DNA of 64,000 nt from Actinomadura cremea (GCF_014648495.1 NZ_BMRF01000022.1:62001-126000), one strand, 5' to 3'. Shown: positions 8,591 to 16,011, numbered from the stretch's first letter. Notes: generated by a model from the sequence alone, not told the origin. Numbers and translations are program-made.

Positions 8591-8956
8591 ATGGGTTTCA
8601 CGAGTGCGGTCCGGGACGCGATGCTCGACTTGATCGACGAGGGCGGGTCCCTGCCCGCCGCGTACGTGAGCCTGCACACCGCCGACCCCGGCACCGACGG
8701 GTCGAGCGAGGTGACGGGCGGGTCGTACGCGCGGCAGGCGGCCACCTGGGCGGCGGCGTCCGGCGGGGAGAAGGACTCCTCGGCGGAGGTCGTGTTCAAC
8801 ATCCCCAGCGGCACGACGATCACGCACGTGGGCCTGTGGTCCGCCTCGACCTCGGGCACGTTCCGCGGCGGCGGCCCACTCAACGAGGAGCAGCCGTACC
8901 CGACGGGCGGCACCTTCTCCATGGCCGCGGGCGACCTGACCGCCGCGCTCACCTGA
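8591..8956 (+). CDS. Phage tail fibre-like protein
   Basis: This 121-residue protein starts at ATG 8591, one base after the previous stop. It begins with a short helix (SAVRDAMLDLID), then AAYVSLHTADPGTDGSSEVT and SYARQAATWAA, followed by THVGLWSA and a glycine-rich end. This pattern is common among small tail fibre proteins of actinobacterial prophages. It probably forms part of the tail tip with its two neighbours. Family recall is moderate. Confidence 0.55.
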   Translation: MGFTSAVRDAMLDLIDEGGSLPAAYVSLHTADPGTDGSSEVTGGSYARQAATWAAASGGEKDSSAEVVFNIPSGTTITHVGLWSASTSGTFRGGGPLNEEQPYPTGGTFSMAAGDLTAALT

Positions 8957-8960
8957 CGCC

Positions 8961-10973
8961 GTGGGCCACGTCGCCAGGATCGGCACCGGGGTCGCTTCCG
9001 CGTCGTCGTCCACCGGCACCATCACCCTGACCGCGGGCGCCGCAGTCGACGAGGCCGTCGTCGTCGGCGTGGTGTGGGAGTCGGGCGCCGGAACGATCCC
9101 GACGATCACGTCCGTTGTCGACAGCTCCGGCAACACCTACATGGTGGACCGGACGGCCGGCGGCAGCGGGAACGCCACGGCCGCGGTCGCTCTCGCGCGA
9201 GCCGGGGTGACGTCGGCGCTGGACCCGGGCGACACGATCACCGTGACGATCTCCGGCGGAACCAGAGCCCGGTGGGCGCTGGTCGCCGAGAGCTTCGACG
9301 ATGTGGCCGCGTCGCCCCTGGACAAGACCGCCGCCACCGACAACGGCAACAGCGGCTCGCTGACCTCGGGCGTCACGTCCACGACGACGCAGGCGGCCGA
9401 GCTATGCGTGGCGGTGTTCGGGTTCGGGCAGGGCCGCACCGTCACGATCCCCGACGGGTGGTCGGGTGGCGCGAAGGTCGAGAGTGCGGCCGGGTCGTCG
9501 GACCGTGCGGTGCAGCTCATCTACCGCTACGTGTCCGTGACCGGCGCGCAGGAGGGCACCCTCGGCATCTCCCCGTCCGGGGTGTACGCGGGCCTGATCG
9601 CCACCTACAAGGTGGACACGCCGTCCGCGTCCGGGACGGGCGAGGTCTCCGACGCCGACACGCTGTCAGCGACCGGAACGAAGGGCGCGCCCGGTGCGGC
9701 AACGGCGTCCGCCGAGGTGACCGTGTCCGCGACGGGCACGAAGCACGCGTCCGGGTCGGCGCGCGTCGAGATGGCGCTCGGGCTGTCGGCGCGAGGCGAG
9801 GCCGAGACAGGCATCGGGCTGCCGCCGCGCCCTCGCACCCGCTGGCAGTTGGTGCTGGGCCCCGCGTCGGGCGGGCACGAACTCGCGCTAACAGAGGCCA
9901 GCTCGAGGCGGTACACGGCCCGGCTGAACGAAGGCTCAGACCTGTCGTTCTCGATCGACGGCCGACACGCGCAGGCCGCGGCAATCGGTGAGCTCACGAC
10001 GGACGTGCATCTGCTGTGGACGTCCCCGGCGGGCCTGACACGCGTGCTGGACCGGTGCCGGGTGGGGCCGACTCGGGACGACGTGAGCGAGGACGCGCAC
10101 CGGGTCGAGGTCACATGCCTGGACTACCGGGCTGTGTTGGAGCGCCGAATCCTGTACTCCGGCGACACCCTCACCTACTCCAGCACCGACCAGGCGGAAG
10201 TCGCCTGGGCCCTGATCGACACGACGCAGCAGCGGGCCGCCGGCGCGCTCGGGATCGCGAAGGGCTGGACGGGGACCGCACCGACGGGCATCACGCGAGA
10301 CCGGACGTACGAGGCGAGCGACTCGATCGGGCAGCGGATCCAAGAGCTGTCCGAGGTCATCGACGGATTCGACTGGGACATCACCCCGGTGTCGGCGAGC
10401 GGTCTGCGGCTGGACGTGTGGTATCCGCAGCGCGGCGCCGACCGGGGTGTGGTGCTGATCCTCGGCGGGCTCGCCGCAACGGTGAACCGCGAGGTCAACC
10501 CCGGCGATTACGCGAACGCCCTGAGGTACTCGGGCGCGACGGGCGACGAGGAGACTCCGGGGCCGACGCCGGTGGAGCTGGAGGCGCCGCTGCTGGATCA
10601 GGCGGTGGACTGGCCGCAGGGTCGCTGGGACGCCGCGCACGGTGATGACGGGCTGGTGACGCAGGCGGCGTTGAACGCGCGTGCGGCGTGGCAGCTCGCG
10701 CAGTCACAGGTGATCACGCCGGTGTACACGGTGCGGCTGGTGCGTGGCGGTTGGGACGGGCCGGATCACATCTGGCTCGGCGACACGGTCCGGTTAATCG
10801 TGCCGTCGGGGCGGCTGCAGGTGGACAGCAGCCTGCGGGTGCATGAGGTGCAGATCGATATCGATGAAGACGGCGGGGAGACGGTGACGCTGTCGCTGGG
10901 CGGGCCGAGGCCCGACTTCCGGCGGTGGCCGTCGCGGGTGGACCGCAAGATCAGAGACTTGGAGCGACGGTGA
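8961..10973 (+). CDS. Baseplate hub / minor tail protein fused to an adhesin-like N-terminus
   Basis: This 670-residue protein starts at GTG 8961, four bases after the previous stop. Residues 1-220 form a Thr/Ser/Ala-rich beta domain (VDSSGNTYMVDRTAGG, WALVAESFDDVAASPLDKT) like carbohydrate-binding or adhesin modules. Residues 220-285 are a repetitive linker with SATGTKGAPGAATAS and SATGTKHASGSA. Residues 290-670 resemble the Gp37-like hub family: RWQLVLGPASGGHEL, FSIDGRHAQA, VEVTCLDYRAVLERR, DHIWLGDTVRLIVPSGRL. The hub part would sit under the distal tail ring and the N-terminal part could bind the host surface. The gene contains a TTA codon within the VRLIVPSG segment. Confidence 0.6.
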   Translation: MGHVARIGTGVASASSSTGTITLTAGAAVDEAVVVGVVWESGAGTIPTITSVVDSSGNTYMVDRTAGGSGNATAAVALARAGVTSALDPGDTITVTISGGTRARWALVAESFDDVAASPLDKTAATDNGNSGSLTSGVTSTTTQAAELCVAVFGFGQGRTVTIPDGWSGGAKVESAAGSSDRAVQLIYRYVSVTGAQEGTLGISPSGVYAGLIATYKVDTPSASGTGEVSDADTLSATGTKGAPGAATASAEVTVSATGTKHASGSARVEMALGLSARGEAETGIGLPPRPRTRWQLVLGPASGGHELALTEASSRRYTARLNEGSDLSFSIDGRHAQAAAIGELTTDVHLLWTSPAGLTRVLDRCRVGPTRDDVSEDAHRVEVTCLDYRAVLERRILYSGDTLTYSSTDQAEVAWALIDTTQQRAAGALGIAKGWTGTAPTGITRDRTYEASDSIGQRIQELSEVIDGFDWDITPVSASGLRLDVWYPQRGADRGVVLILGGLAATVNREVNPGDYANALRYSGATGDEETPGPTPVELEAPLLDQAVDWPQGRWDAAHGDDGLVTQAALNARAAWQLAQSQVITPVYTVRLVRGGWDGPDHIWLGDTVRLIVPSGRLQVDSSLRVHEVQIDIDEDGGETVTLSLGGPRPDFRRWPSRVDRKIRDLERR

Positions 10974-11467
10974 CGGACTATCTGAACATCGCGTGGCAGG
11001 GGTCCCCGATCCCGGTGCCGCCGTCGGACCGACTCAACCTCCCCGGCCACTGGGCGGACGTCCGATTCGACCAGGACATCGCCGACGCCGCCGGGCACCA
11101 CGCGGCCGGCTCGCACCTGTTCGGCAAGGGGCCCCGGTTCATCAACGGGAAGCTGCTGCTCCGGCTCGAGGGCTTCACGCCCGGTGTCGAGATCCAGGTT
11201 CGGACGTACGAGGTCCGCGCCGACGGGTCCCGGGTCGAGGGCCACGAGCCGGACGAGTTCTACACCTCCCCGATCCCGCCCGACAGCGACGAGGCCGGGA
11301 ACTACCTGTACCCGGCGCGGACCCACAAGCACCTGCACATCTGGTCGTACATCAACACCGGGCACCGGCTCGGCGTCGAGCTGTCGCAGTGGCCGCACGG
11401 CCCCGCGTCCGCACCGACCGGTGTGATCGCGTTCGCGCAGTTCGTCGGGACGCTCGAGGCGCCGTGA
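10970..11467 (+). CDS. Phage minor tail protein, beta-rich
   Basis: This 165-residue protein starts at GTG 10970, within the stop of the hub gene (GTGA). The sequence looks like one beta-sandwich domain with INGKLLLRLEGF, VEIQVRTYEVRADG and HKHLHIWSYINTGHRLGVEL. It is the last gene before the membrane/lysis block and is probably a tail tip or fibre component. I cannot assign a specific family. Confidence 0.5.
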   Translation: MTDYLNIAWQGSPIPVPPSDRLNLPGHWADVRFDQDIADAAGHHAAGSHLFGKGPRFINGKLLLRLEGFTPGVEIQVRTYEVRADGSRVEGHEPDEFYTSPIPPDSDEAGNYLYPARTHKHLHIWSYINTGHRLGVELSQWPHGPASAPTGVIAFAQFVGTLEAP

Positions 11468-11507
11468 CCGGGCCGAACTACAAGGAACCTAGAGAGGGTG
11501 TGGTCGG

Positions 11508-11771
11508 GTGTGGCGTGGCCCAGCGTGGGTGACGGTCGTGCGGGACCTGGCGTGCCTCGTGCTGCCTGGAACGGCGTTCATCATCGAGGCGCTGAAGGAC
11601 AAGCCGTCGGTCGAGCTGCTGGTCATCTACATGGCGCTGGTGTCGATGCCGGGGCTGGCGGGGGCGGTGGCTCTGGCGAGGCATGGGCCTGGTACCGGGC
11701 CGCCGTCACCGCCGTCAGTGTCTCCGCCTTCACCCTCTTCGCCGTCGTCATCGTCTACCACTGCGCCCTGA
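11508..11771 (+). CDS. Small phage membrane protein with Pro/Ser tail
   Basis: This 87-residue protein starts at GTG 11508 after AGAGAGGG. Two hydrophobic stretches (residues about 10-28 and 36-56, with ELLVIYMALVSMPGLAGAVA) predict membrane insertion and the end is almost only Pro and Ser. Proteins of this shape sit between tail and lysin genes in many actinophages. They may help lysis, but the role is not established. Another frame over the same tail (11683-11778) would encode a hydrophobic segment, AFTLFAVVIVYH, so the 3' part could be dual-coding. Confidence 0.45.
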   Translation: MWRGPAWVTVVRDLACLVLPGTAFIIEALKDKPSVELLVIYMALVSMPGLAGAVALARHGPGTGPPSPPSVSPPSPSSPSSSSTTAP

Positions 11772-11775
11772 CGCC

Positions 11776-12048
11776 ATGAGGGCGCGGGTGCTGACGCAGA
11801 CGGGCGCGGTGCGCGCCTGGTGGTCGCTGTTCATGGTGCTGGTGGCGGCGCTGCTGGTGGCGGGCGCGTCCGTGATGTACACGCAGCACGCCCAGCGTGA
11901 GGCGGACCGGCGTTGGTGCGAGCTGCTGACGACGCTGGACGCGCCGTCGCCGTCACCTCCTCCGGCGACGGAACGAGGCCAGGAGATCCAGCGGCAGCTC
12001 CGGCAGCTGCAGTACGACCTGGGATGCGAGAGAGAGGAACCATGGTGA
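11776..12048 (+). CDS. Small single-pass membrane protein, lysis-associated candidate
   Basis: This 90-residue protein starts at ATG 11776. It has one N-terminal membrane segment (residues about 15-35, SLFMVLVAALLVAGASVMY), a short proline-rich linker (APSPSPPPA) and a charged helical C-terminus (EIQRQLRQLQYDLGCE) with two cysteines outside the membrane. This layout resembles inner-membrane spanin-like or signal-anchor phage proteins. It overlaps the next gene (12042-12048) and lies two genes before the endolysin. The lysis role is inferred from position only. Confidence 0.45.
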   Translation: MRARVLTQTGAVRAWWSLFMVLVAALLVAGASVMYTQHAQREADRRWCELLTTLDAPSPSPPPATERGQEIQRQLRQLQYDLGCEREEPW

Positions 12049-12206
12049 CCGAGCACAGCGACATCGGCGAGGCCGAGGCGACGCACCGCCTGGTCGACCT
12101 CGCCCCGCAGGTGCATGAGCCGACCGAGCCCGACGAGGCCGCGGTGCTGGAGGGCCTGTACGGCGAGCCCGACGACGACGGCATCTACCGCGGGGAGGCC
12201 CGGTGA
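12042..12206 (+). CDS. Small acidic phage protein
   Basis: This 54-residue protein starts at ATG 12042, after GAGAGAGG, and overlaps both neighbours: seven bases upstream and a GTGA overlap with the endolysin downstream. It is very acidic (EPTEPDEAAVLEGLYGEPDD) with no membrane segment. I do not know its function. The strict coupling to the endolysin start suggests that its translation helps set endolysin expression. Confidence 0.45.
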   Translation: MVTEHSDIGEAEATHRLVDLAPQVHEPTEPDEAAVLEGLYGEPDDDGIYRGEAR

Positions 12207-12943
12207 GCGGCGGGCCGAACGATCTGCTGCGCGCGGCCCGCGCCGACCTCGGCATGTCGGGGCGGCCGAACGCGATCACGCGCGAGTACGCGTCCCGGCA
12301 CGGTGACGCGTTCCTGCGGGCGCCGTGGTGCGACATGGCCGTCACGCGGTGGGCGAGGAAGTCCGGAACGGCCGACGCCGTCCTGCCGGGCGGGGACCGC
12401 GCCTACACGGTGTGGCACGCGCAGGACTTTCAGAAGCAGGGCCGCTGGTACTCGGGCACGACCGCGAACATCAACCGCGCGCGCCCCGGGGACATCGTGT
12501 TCTTCGACTGGGGCTACTCGGACTCGATCGGCGCGATCGACCACGTCGGCGTCGTCGAGAAGGTGCTCGGCGGCGGACGGGTCCAGACGATCGAGGGCAA
12601 CACCGGCGACGCCTGCAAGCGCCGCATCCGGTCGGCGTCGGTGATCGCCGGGTACGGCCGCCCGGCCTACTCGGGAGGCTCGTCGTCGGGCGGGTCGTCC
12701 GCCTCGTCGTGGATGGAGGACATCGTGGAGAACCTGCCCCTGCTCAAGCGCGGCGCGAAGGGCGAGCACGTTCAGACGCTGCAGGCGCTGCTGCAGGCCC
12801 GCAGCCACCCGGAGGTGGAGATGGACGGGGACTTCGGCCCGTCCACCGAGACCGCCGTGAAGGCGGTGCAGAAGTGGGGCCGCGTCACCGCCGACGGCGA
12901 GGTCGGCCCGAACACGTGGCCCGTGCTCCTGCGGGTCCACTGA
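12203..12943 (+). CDS. Endolysin: CHAP amidase/endopeptidase with peptidoglycan-binding domain
   Basis: This 246-residue protein starts at GTG 12203. Residues 1-155 form a CHAP-type cysteine peptidase: the nucleophile lies in APWCDMAV, the histidine in IDHVGVVE, and TIEGNT carries the typical third position. A Ser/Gly linker (GGSSSGGSSASS, about 158-170) leads to a C-terminal PG_binding_1 domain with LLKRGAKGEHVQTLQALL, DGDFGPST and DGEVGPNTW. The enzyme cuts peptidoglycan at the end of the lytic cycle. It has no signal peptide, so export depends on the holin encoded just downstream. Confidence 0.88.
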   Translation: MSGGPNDLLRAARADLGMSGRPNAITREYASRHGDAFLRAPWCDMAVTRWARKSGTADAVLPGGDRAYTVWHAQDFQKQGRWYSGTTANINRARPGDIVFFDWGYSDSIGAIDHVGVVEKVLGGGRVQTIEGNTGDACKRRIRSASVIAGYGRPAYSGGSSSGGSSASSWMEDIVENLPLLKRGAKGEHVQTLQALLQARSHPEVEMDGDFGPSTETAVKAVQKWGRVTADGEVGPNTWPVLLRVH

Positions 12944-12962
12944 CAAGGATCTGAGGAGAACC

Positions 12963-13304
12963 ATGAAGGTATTCGGCTTCGAGCCGGCCGTCATCGCGTA
13001 CGCGGTGAACGCCGGGGTGGCGCTGCTGGTGGCGTACGGGCTGGACCTGTCGCAGGGGCAGGTGGAGGCCATCGCGGTCATCACCACGGCGATCCTGGCG
13101 GCGGTCGCGGCGGCCATGACGCGGCCGGTGGTCGTGTCCACGATCACGGGCGCGGCAGCCACCGTGCTCGCCGCGGTCGCGGCGTTCGGGCTGGAGCTGT
13201 CGGCCGACCAGATCGGCGCGACGGTGACGGCGCTGAGCATCGTGCTGGCACTGCTGCTGCGGCAGAACGTCAGCCCGGTCCGGGCGGTGGCGCCCCGACC
13301 GTAG
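12963..13304 (+). CDS. Holin-like membrane protein
   Basis: This 113-residue protein starts at ATG 12963 after GAGGAG. It has three to four hydrophobic stretches: residues about 8-24, 34-52, 54-76 and 84-100, with VITTAILAAVAAAMT and VTALSIVLALLL, and almost no soluble part. Size, placement 19 bases after the endolysin and the strong terminator that follows support a holin that opens the membrane for lysis. The sequence repeats itself loosely: LDLSQGQVEAIAVITTAILA in the first half matches LELSADQIGATVTALSIVLA in the second, so it looks like an internal duplication. Confidence 0.7.
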   Translation: MKVFGFEPAVIAYAVNAGVALLVAYGLDLSQGQVEAIAVITTAILAAVAAAMTRPVVVSTITGAAATVLAAVAAFGLELSADQIGATVTALSIVLALLLRQNVSPVRAVAPRP

Positions 13305-13346
13305 ACTGCGCAGGTCGGCGGGTGGGGAAGCCCGACCGGCACGAAC

Positions 13347-13378
13347 GGCCCCCGTCCTCCTTCGGGAGGGCGGGGGCC
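13347..13378 (+). terminator. Strong hairpin terminator after the lysis genes
   Basis: Arms of 14 bases at 13347-13360 and 13365-13378 pair around a TTCG loop with one G-T pair. No long T tract follows. It sits 42 bases after the holin stop and between convergent transcription units, so it probably ends the late phage operon and may also stop the opposing minus-strand unit. Confidence 0.75.
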
Positions 13379-13397
13379 GCTTCGTCGTGCTGCGGGT

Positions 13398-13514
13398 CTA
13401 CTTGGGGCCCTTGAGCTTGCCGGTGCCGTTGCACATCCCGCAGGTCTTCTTCGTCTTCTGGCTGTACCCGGTGCCGTCACAGCCTGGGCACGGAACCTCG
13501 ATCGTGTCGCCCAT
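13398..13514 (-). CDS. DnaJ-type zinc-finger microprotein (38 aa)
   Basis: This 38-residue frame starts at ATG 13514-13512 (minus strand), eight bases after GGAGGGA, and ends at TAG 13400-13398. It consists of little more than two CxxCxGxG motifs: CPGCDGTG and CGMCNGTG. Two such motifs are the zinc-binding half of the DnaJ cysteine-rich domain. It overlaps the 3' end of the upstream gene by 38 bases in another frame and is likely co-transcribed with it. Its role is unknown; regulation or protein folding in the phage is a guess. Confidence 0.6.
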   Translation of the reverse strand: MGDTIEVPCPGCDGTGYSQKTKKTCGMCNGTGKLKGPK

Positions 13515-13683
13515 CAGGCGCTCCCTCCATGTCGTACCAGATCGAATCTTTGGGGATGGCGCCGCACCGCTTGCAGTAGAAGGTGTCCTGCGCGGCCATC
13601 GTCTCGTCGATCTCGTGCTGGCCGCCGGTGATCAGACACGGGACCTTCTTCGTGCGGCGGCCCTCATCCGTGAACGAATGCAT
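13477..13683 (-). CDS. Small zinc-ribbon-like phage protein
   Basis: This 68-residue protein starts at ATG 13683-13681, with GAGGAGGGA about 12 bases upstream. It contains CLITGGQHE followed about 15 residues later by FYCKRCG, a C-x7-H ... C-x2-C arrangement that could bind zinc. The gene probably belongs to the minus-strand regulatory block of the prophage and precedes the DnaJ-finger microprotein gene. I cannot name a family. Confidence 0.5.
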   Translation of the reverse strand: MHSFTDEGRRTKKVPCLITGGQHEIDETMAAQDTFYCKRCGAIPKDSIWYDMEGAPDGRHDRGSVPRL

Positions 13684-13730
13684 GTCGCTGACGGTATCCC
13701 TCCTCTCACGGTCAGGTAGGGGATTTGTGG

Positions 13731-13769
13731 CCGCGGTCCCGAGCGCGCGCCGTCAACCCGGGACCGCGG
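13731..13769 (-). terminator. Hairpin between minus-strand prophage genes
   Basis: Perfect 11-base arms at 13731-13741 and 13759-13769 enclose a 17-base loop. On the minus strand it lies after the stop of the gene at 13824-14099 and before the start at 13683, so it could end the three-gene unit upstream. There is no T tract. Confidence 0.45.
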
Positions 13770-13823
13770 GCTGGGAGGGGGCCGACGGGCGGTGCTGCCA
13801 GCTGCCGCGCCGCCGACCCCGGT

Positions 13824-14099
13824 CTATGAGGTAGCCGGCCGTCCCGCGCCGAGCGCGTCACCGATCTCGTCGGCGGCGGCCTCCGGGTCGGCGGGCAGCG
13901 GCTTGCTGCTGTCGGGGCCAGGCCGCCACCGGTACGTGGTGCCGGTCCAGTCGACCTCGTACGGGCCGATGTGCCGGTACGTCACCTGCACGTGGGTGAG
14001 GCCGGTGCCCTCGTCGCGGACGAGCGCGGCGGCCATCTGCGGTATCCGACGCCGCAGCGCCGCGTGCAACTTTTGCGCCGGCGTGAACGGCTCAAGCAT
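13824..14099 (-). CDS. Small prophage protein, unknown role
   Basis: This 91-residue protein starts at ATG 14099-14097, overlapping the stop of the upstream gene by eight bases. It opens MLEPFTPAQKLHAALRRR and continues with an amphipathic helix and a beta segment (THVQVTYRHIGPYEVDWTG). It is the third gene of a tightly overlapping trio (14618 to 13824). No family is recognised. A longer frame upstream exists but is arginine-rich, as expected for a shadow frame. Confidence 0.5.
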   Translation of the reverse strand: MLEPFTPAQKLHAALRRRIPQMAAALVRDEGTGLTHVQVTYRHIGPYEVDWTGTTYRWRPGPDSSKPLPADPEAAADEIGDALGAGRPATS

Positions 14100-14307
14100 C
14101 GTCGGCCTCCGTCGCGTCCGCCTCGTCGGGGCGCTCGCGCCGCCGGGCCGCCGCACGCTGGACGATGTTGCCGAGGTAGGCGGCCCTCTCCGGGTCCTCG
14201 CGCCGGATGCCCTGCCGCGCCACGGTGTCGATCTCGTCGAGCCACAAGTCGTAGGCGGCCGTGGCCTCCATCAGGTCCCGGGCCCGCTTCCGGCCGAGGC
14301 TGCTCAC
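14092..14307 (-). CDS. Small prophage protein, unknown role
   Basis: This 71-residue protein starts at GTG 14307-14305, overlapping the stop of the preceding gene as GTGA. It is predicted helical (KRARDLMEATAAYDLWLDEI) with an Arg-rich, then Asp/Glu-rich end. The start was chosen because of the exact four-base overlap; the open frame extends upstream only as low-complexity arginine and histidine. Coupling to both neighbours suggests the trio acts together. Confidence 0.45.
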   Translation of the reverse strand: MSSLGRKRARDLMEATAAYDLWLDEIDTVARQGIRREDPERAAYLGNIVQRAAARRRERPDEADATEADDA

Positions 14308-14618
14308 GCCTGCTCCCCGGCGAGCCGCCCCGTGATGGCGACGGTGGCGTCGACGATGTGCGTCGCCTGCTCGATCCAGTCGGCGCCGCTCTTGAACCAC
14401 CATCGGTCGCCGTCGCTGGCGCGGCGCTTGCAGGTGATCGTCTCGACCGGGCGGACGCCGCCGCCCTCCGGCTGGGCGCCGTAGACGGTGACCACGTCCC
14501 CCACGAGGTCGGCCTCGCGGTCGTGGCCCTGCATCCAGGCGTGGAGGGAGCGCAGGTGCGCGTCCCGCTGGTCGCGGTCGGCGGCCGACAGGGTGTCGGG
14601 ATCGGCTACGTTGGCCAT
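14304..14618 (-). CDS. Small prophage protein, unknown role
   Basis: This 104-residue protein starts at ATG 14618-14616, preceded by GGAAGAGAG. It is the first gene of the trio downstream of the palindromic operator at 14730. It has a charged helical N-terminus (SAADRDQRDAHLRSLHAWM), a short beta segment (DLVGDVVTVYGAQPEGGG) and WWFKSGADWIEQATH. I do not recognise the family. Confidence 0.5.
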   Translation of the reverse strand: MANVADPDTLSAADRDQRDAHLRSLHAWMQGHDREADLVGDVVTVYGAQPEGGGVRPVETITCKRRASDGDRWWFKSGADWIEQATHIVDATVAITGRLAGEQA

Positions 14619-14700
14619 AGCCAGGATCTCTCTTCCTGGTCAGGCCCCGGGATCCCCTGGTGATAGCCCACCAGGCTCGGGGCCGCTCAATGTGTCACCC

Positions 14701-14746
14701 ACCACATTGGCGGCCCTACTCTGCGTCAATGTCTCAACTTGAGACA
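14701..14746 (-). promoter_or_regulatory. Candidate promoter with adjoining 17-bp operator palindrome
   Basis: TGTCTCAACTTGAGACA at 14730-14746 is a perfect palindrome (8-base arms around one C). On the minus strand it directly abuts a -35-like TTGACG (14729-14724), followed 17 bases later by TGTGGT (14706-14701) as a weak -10. The first gene of the minus-strand trio starts at 14618. The XRE-TPR regulator gene ends 17 bases upstream, so that protein is a natural candidate to bind here. Confidence 0.55.
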
Positions 14747-14762
14747 CCGGGATGCTTGCCGT

Positions 14763-15959
14763 TCAGGCGTACACGTGCATGCGGCCCAGCAGCCCGCGCA
14801 GCGGCTGCGGCAGCGTCCGCCGCACATCCCCCAGGTGCCGCGCCACCGACTGTGCCGACGGGTGGAACCTCGTCATCTGCGGCGCCGTGGTCTCGGCCGC
14901 CAGGAGGCGCGCGAGCGCCTCCTCGTGCCCGCCCAGCTCGACCTGCACGCGAGACATGTCGATCTCGTGGTGTGCTCGCCGCTCCGGCGGCAGCCCCCCG
15001 AGCGTCTGCTCGGTGATGCGCTGGTCGCGGCGGGCGGCCTCGTCCATGTCGCCCATCTCCGTCGCGACCGCCGCGCCGTGGATCGCGACGTTCCCCGGCG
15101 TGAACTCCAGCCCGTGCCGAGCGTCCATCGGGGGCTTCGCCTTGATCCGCTCGGCGGCCCGCCCCCAGTAGCTCCACGCGGTGGTGTCGTCAGAGCCGCG
15201 AGCGGCGCGCGCCGCGATGATCGCCGACCGGAGCTCGACCGCGCCGGCGACTTCGGCGCCATCCGGCCGGGCCTCGTCCACGGACGCCGTGGCGCGGTCC
15301 AGCAGCGTCAGGGCGGGCCGGTACTGGTCCATGCCCATCAGCAGCAGCGACCGTACGAGCGTCACCAGGACGGCCGCGTGCGGGTCACCAGAGCGCCCGG
15401 CGGCGACGTCGGCGGAGTTCAGCAGGGCGAGCGAGTCCCCGCCGTACCCGAGACGGCGGGTGAAGGACCCGGCCTCGCGCAGCGCCCGGGACAGAAGCGT
15501 CCAGGCGCGCGCGTCGCCGGTCTCATGCGTCCACCACGCGAGTTCCTCGATGATGCCGGGGAGGCGTGCGCCGAGCTTGGTGAACGCCGCCTGCTGCATG
15601 AGGTGCCGCATGGTCGCGACCTCCGCGGCGAGCGTGTCGAGGGGCCTGGCCTCGTGGTCGAGGTCGGGGCCGACGTCGACATACACCAGGATGCGACGCA
15701 GCTCGGGGATGGCGGCGTGGACGTGGTCGTCGTGGCCGTCCCGGTACGGCTGCCCATATAGATCGGCTTCGGTGACGCCGAGGGCGCGCGCGACGGCGGA
15801 CACGAACGCGGGGGTGGGGACGCGGGCGCCGGTCTCGACGCCGGCGATGTGGGAGCGGGAGTAGCGGGACCTCTCGGCGAGGCCGACCTGGGTGACGGAC
15901 CGGCGCTTGCGGGCGAGAGCGACCCGCGCGCCGACGGTGTCCGGGTTATCCTGTGACAT
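14763..15959 (-). CDS. XRE-family regulator with TPR-like C-terminus
   Basis: This 398-residue protein starts at ATG 15959-15957; an ATG ten codons further upstream is possible. Residues 9-70 form a helix-turn-helix of the XRE/Cro type (ARVALARKRRSVTQVGLAER, then SRSHIAGVETG). The remaining 320 residues are all helical with a TPR look (ALTLLDRATASVDEARP, GDMDEAARRDQ, LGGHEEALARLLAAE). Such long regulators respond to peptides or partner proteins in actinobacteria. It may control lysogeny or the adjoining trio through the palindrome at 14730. A large inverted repeat lies just upstream of its start. Confidence 0.7.
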   Translation of the reverse strand: MSQDNPDTVGARVALARKRRSVTQVGLAERSRYSRSHIAGVETGARVPTPAFVSAVARALGVTEADLYGQPYRDGHDDHVHAAIPELRRILVYVDVGPDLDHEARPLDTLAAEVATMRHLMQQAAFTKLGARLPGIIEELAWWTHETGDARAWTLLSRALREAGSFTRRLGYGGDSLALLNSADVAAGRSGDPHAAVLVTLVRSLLLMGMDQYRPALTLLDRATASVDEARPDGAEVAGAVELRSAIIAARAARGSDDTTAWSYWGRAAERIKAKPPMDARHGLEFTPGNVAIHGAAVATEMGDMDEAARRDQRITEQTLGGLPPERRAHHEIDMSRVQVELGGHEEALARLLAAETTAPQMTRFHPSAQSVARHLGDVRRTLPQPLRGLLGRMHVYA

Positions 15960-15960
15960 A

Positions 15961-16011
15961 GGCCCTGCACCTTCCTGGAGACTCGACACCTCTCAGGCTA
16001 AGTGCAGGGCC
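15961..16011 (-). promoter_or_regulatory. Inverted repeat in the leader of the XRE-TPR gene
   Basis: GGCCCTGCAC (15961-15970) and GTGCAGGGCC (16002-16011) are perfect 10-base arms around a 31-base loop. On the minus strand one arm lies immediately before the ATG at 15959, and the AGGAAGG ribosome site is in the loop. It could act as a leader switch, an operator, or the terminator of the gene ending at 16028. Confidence 0.4.
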
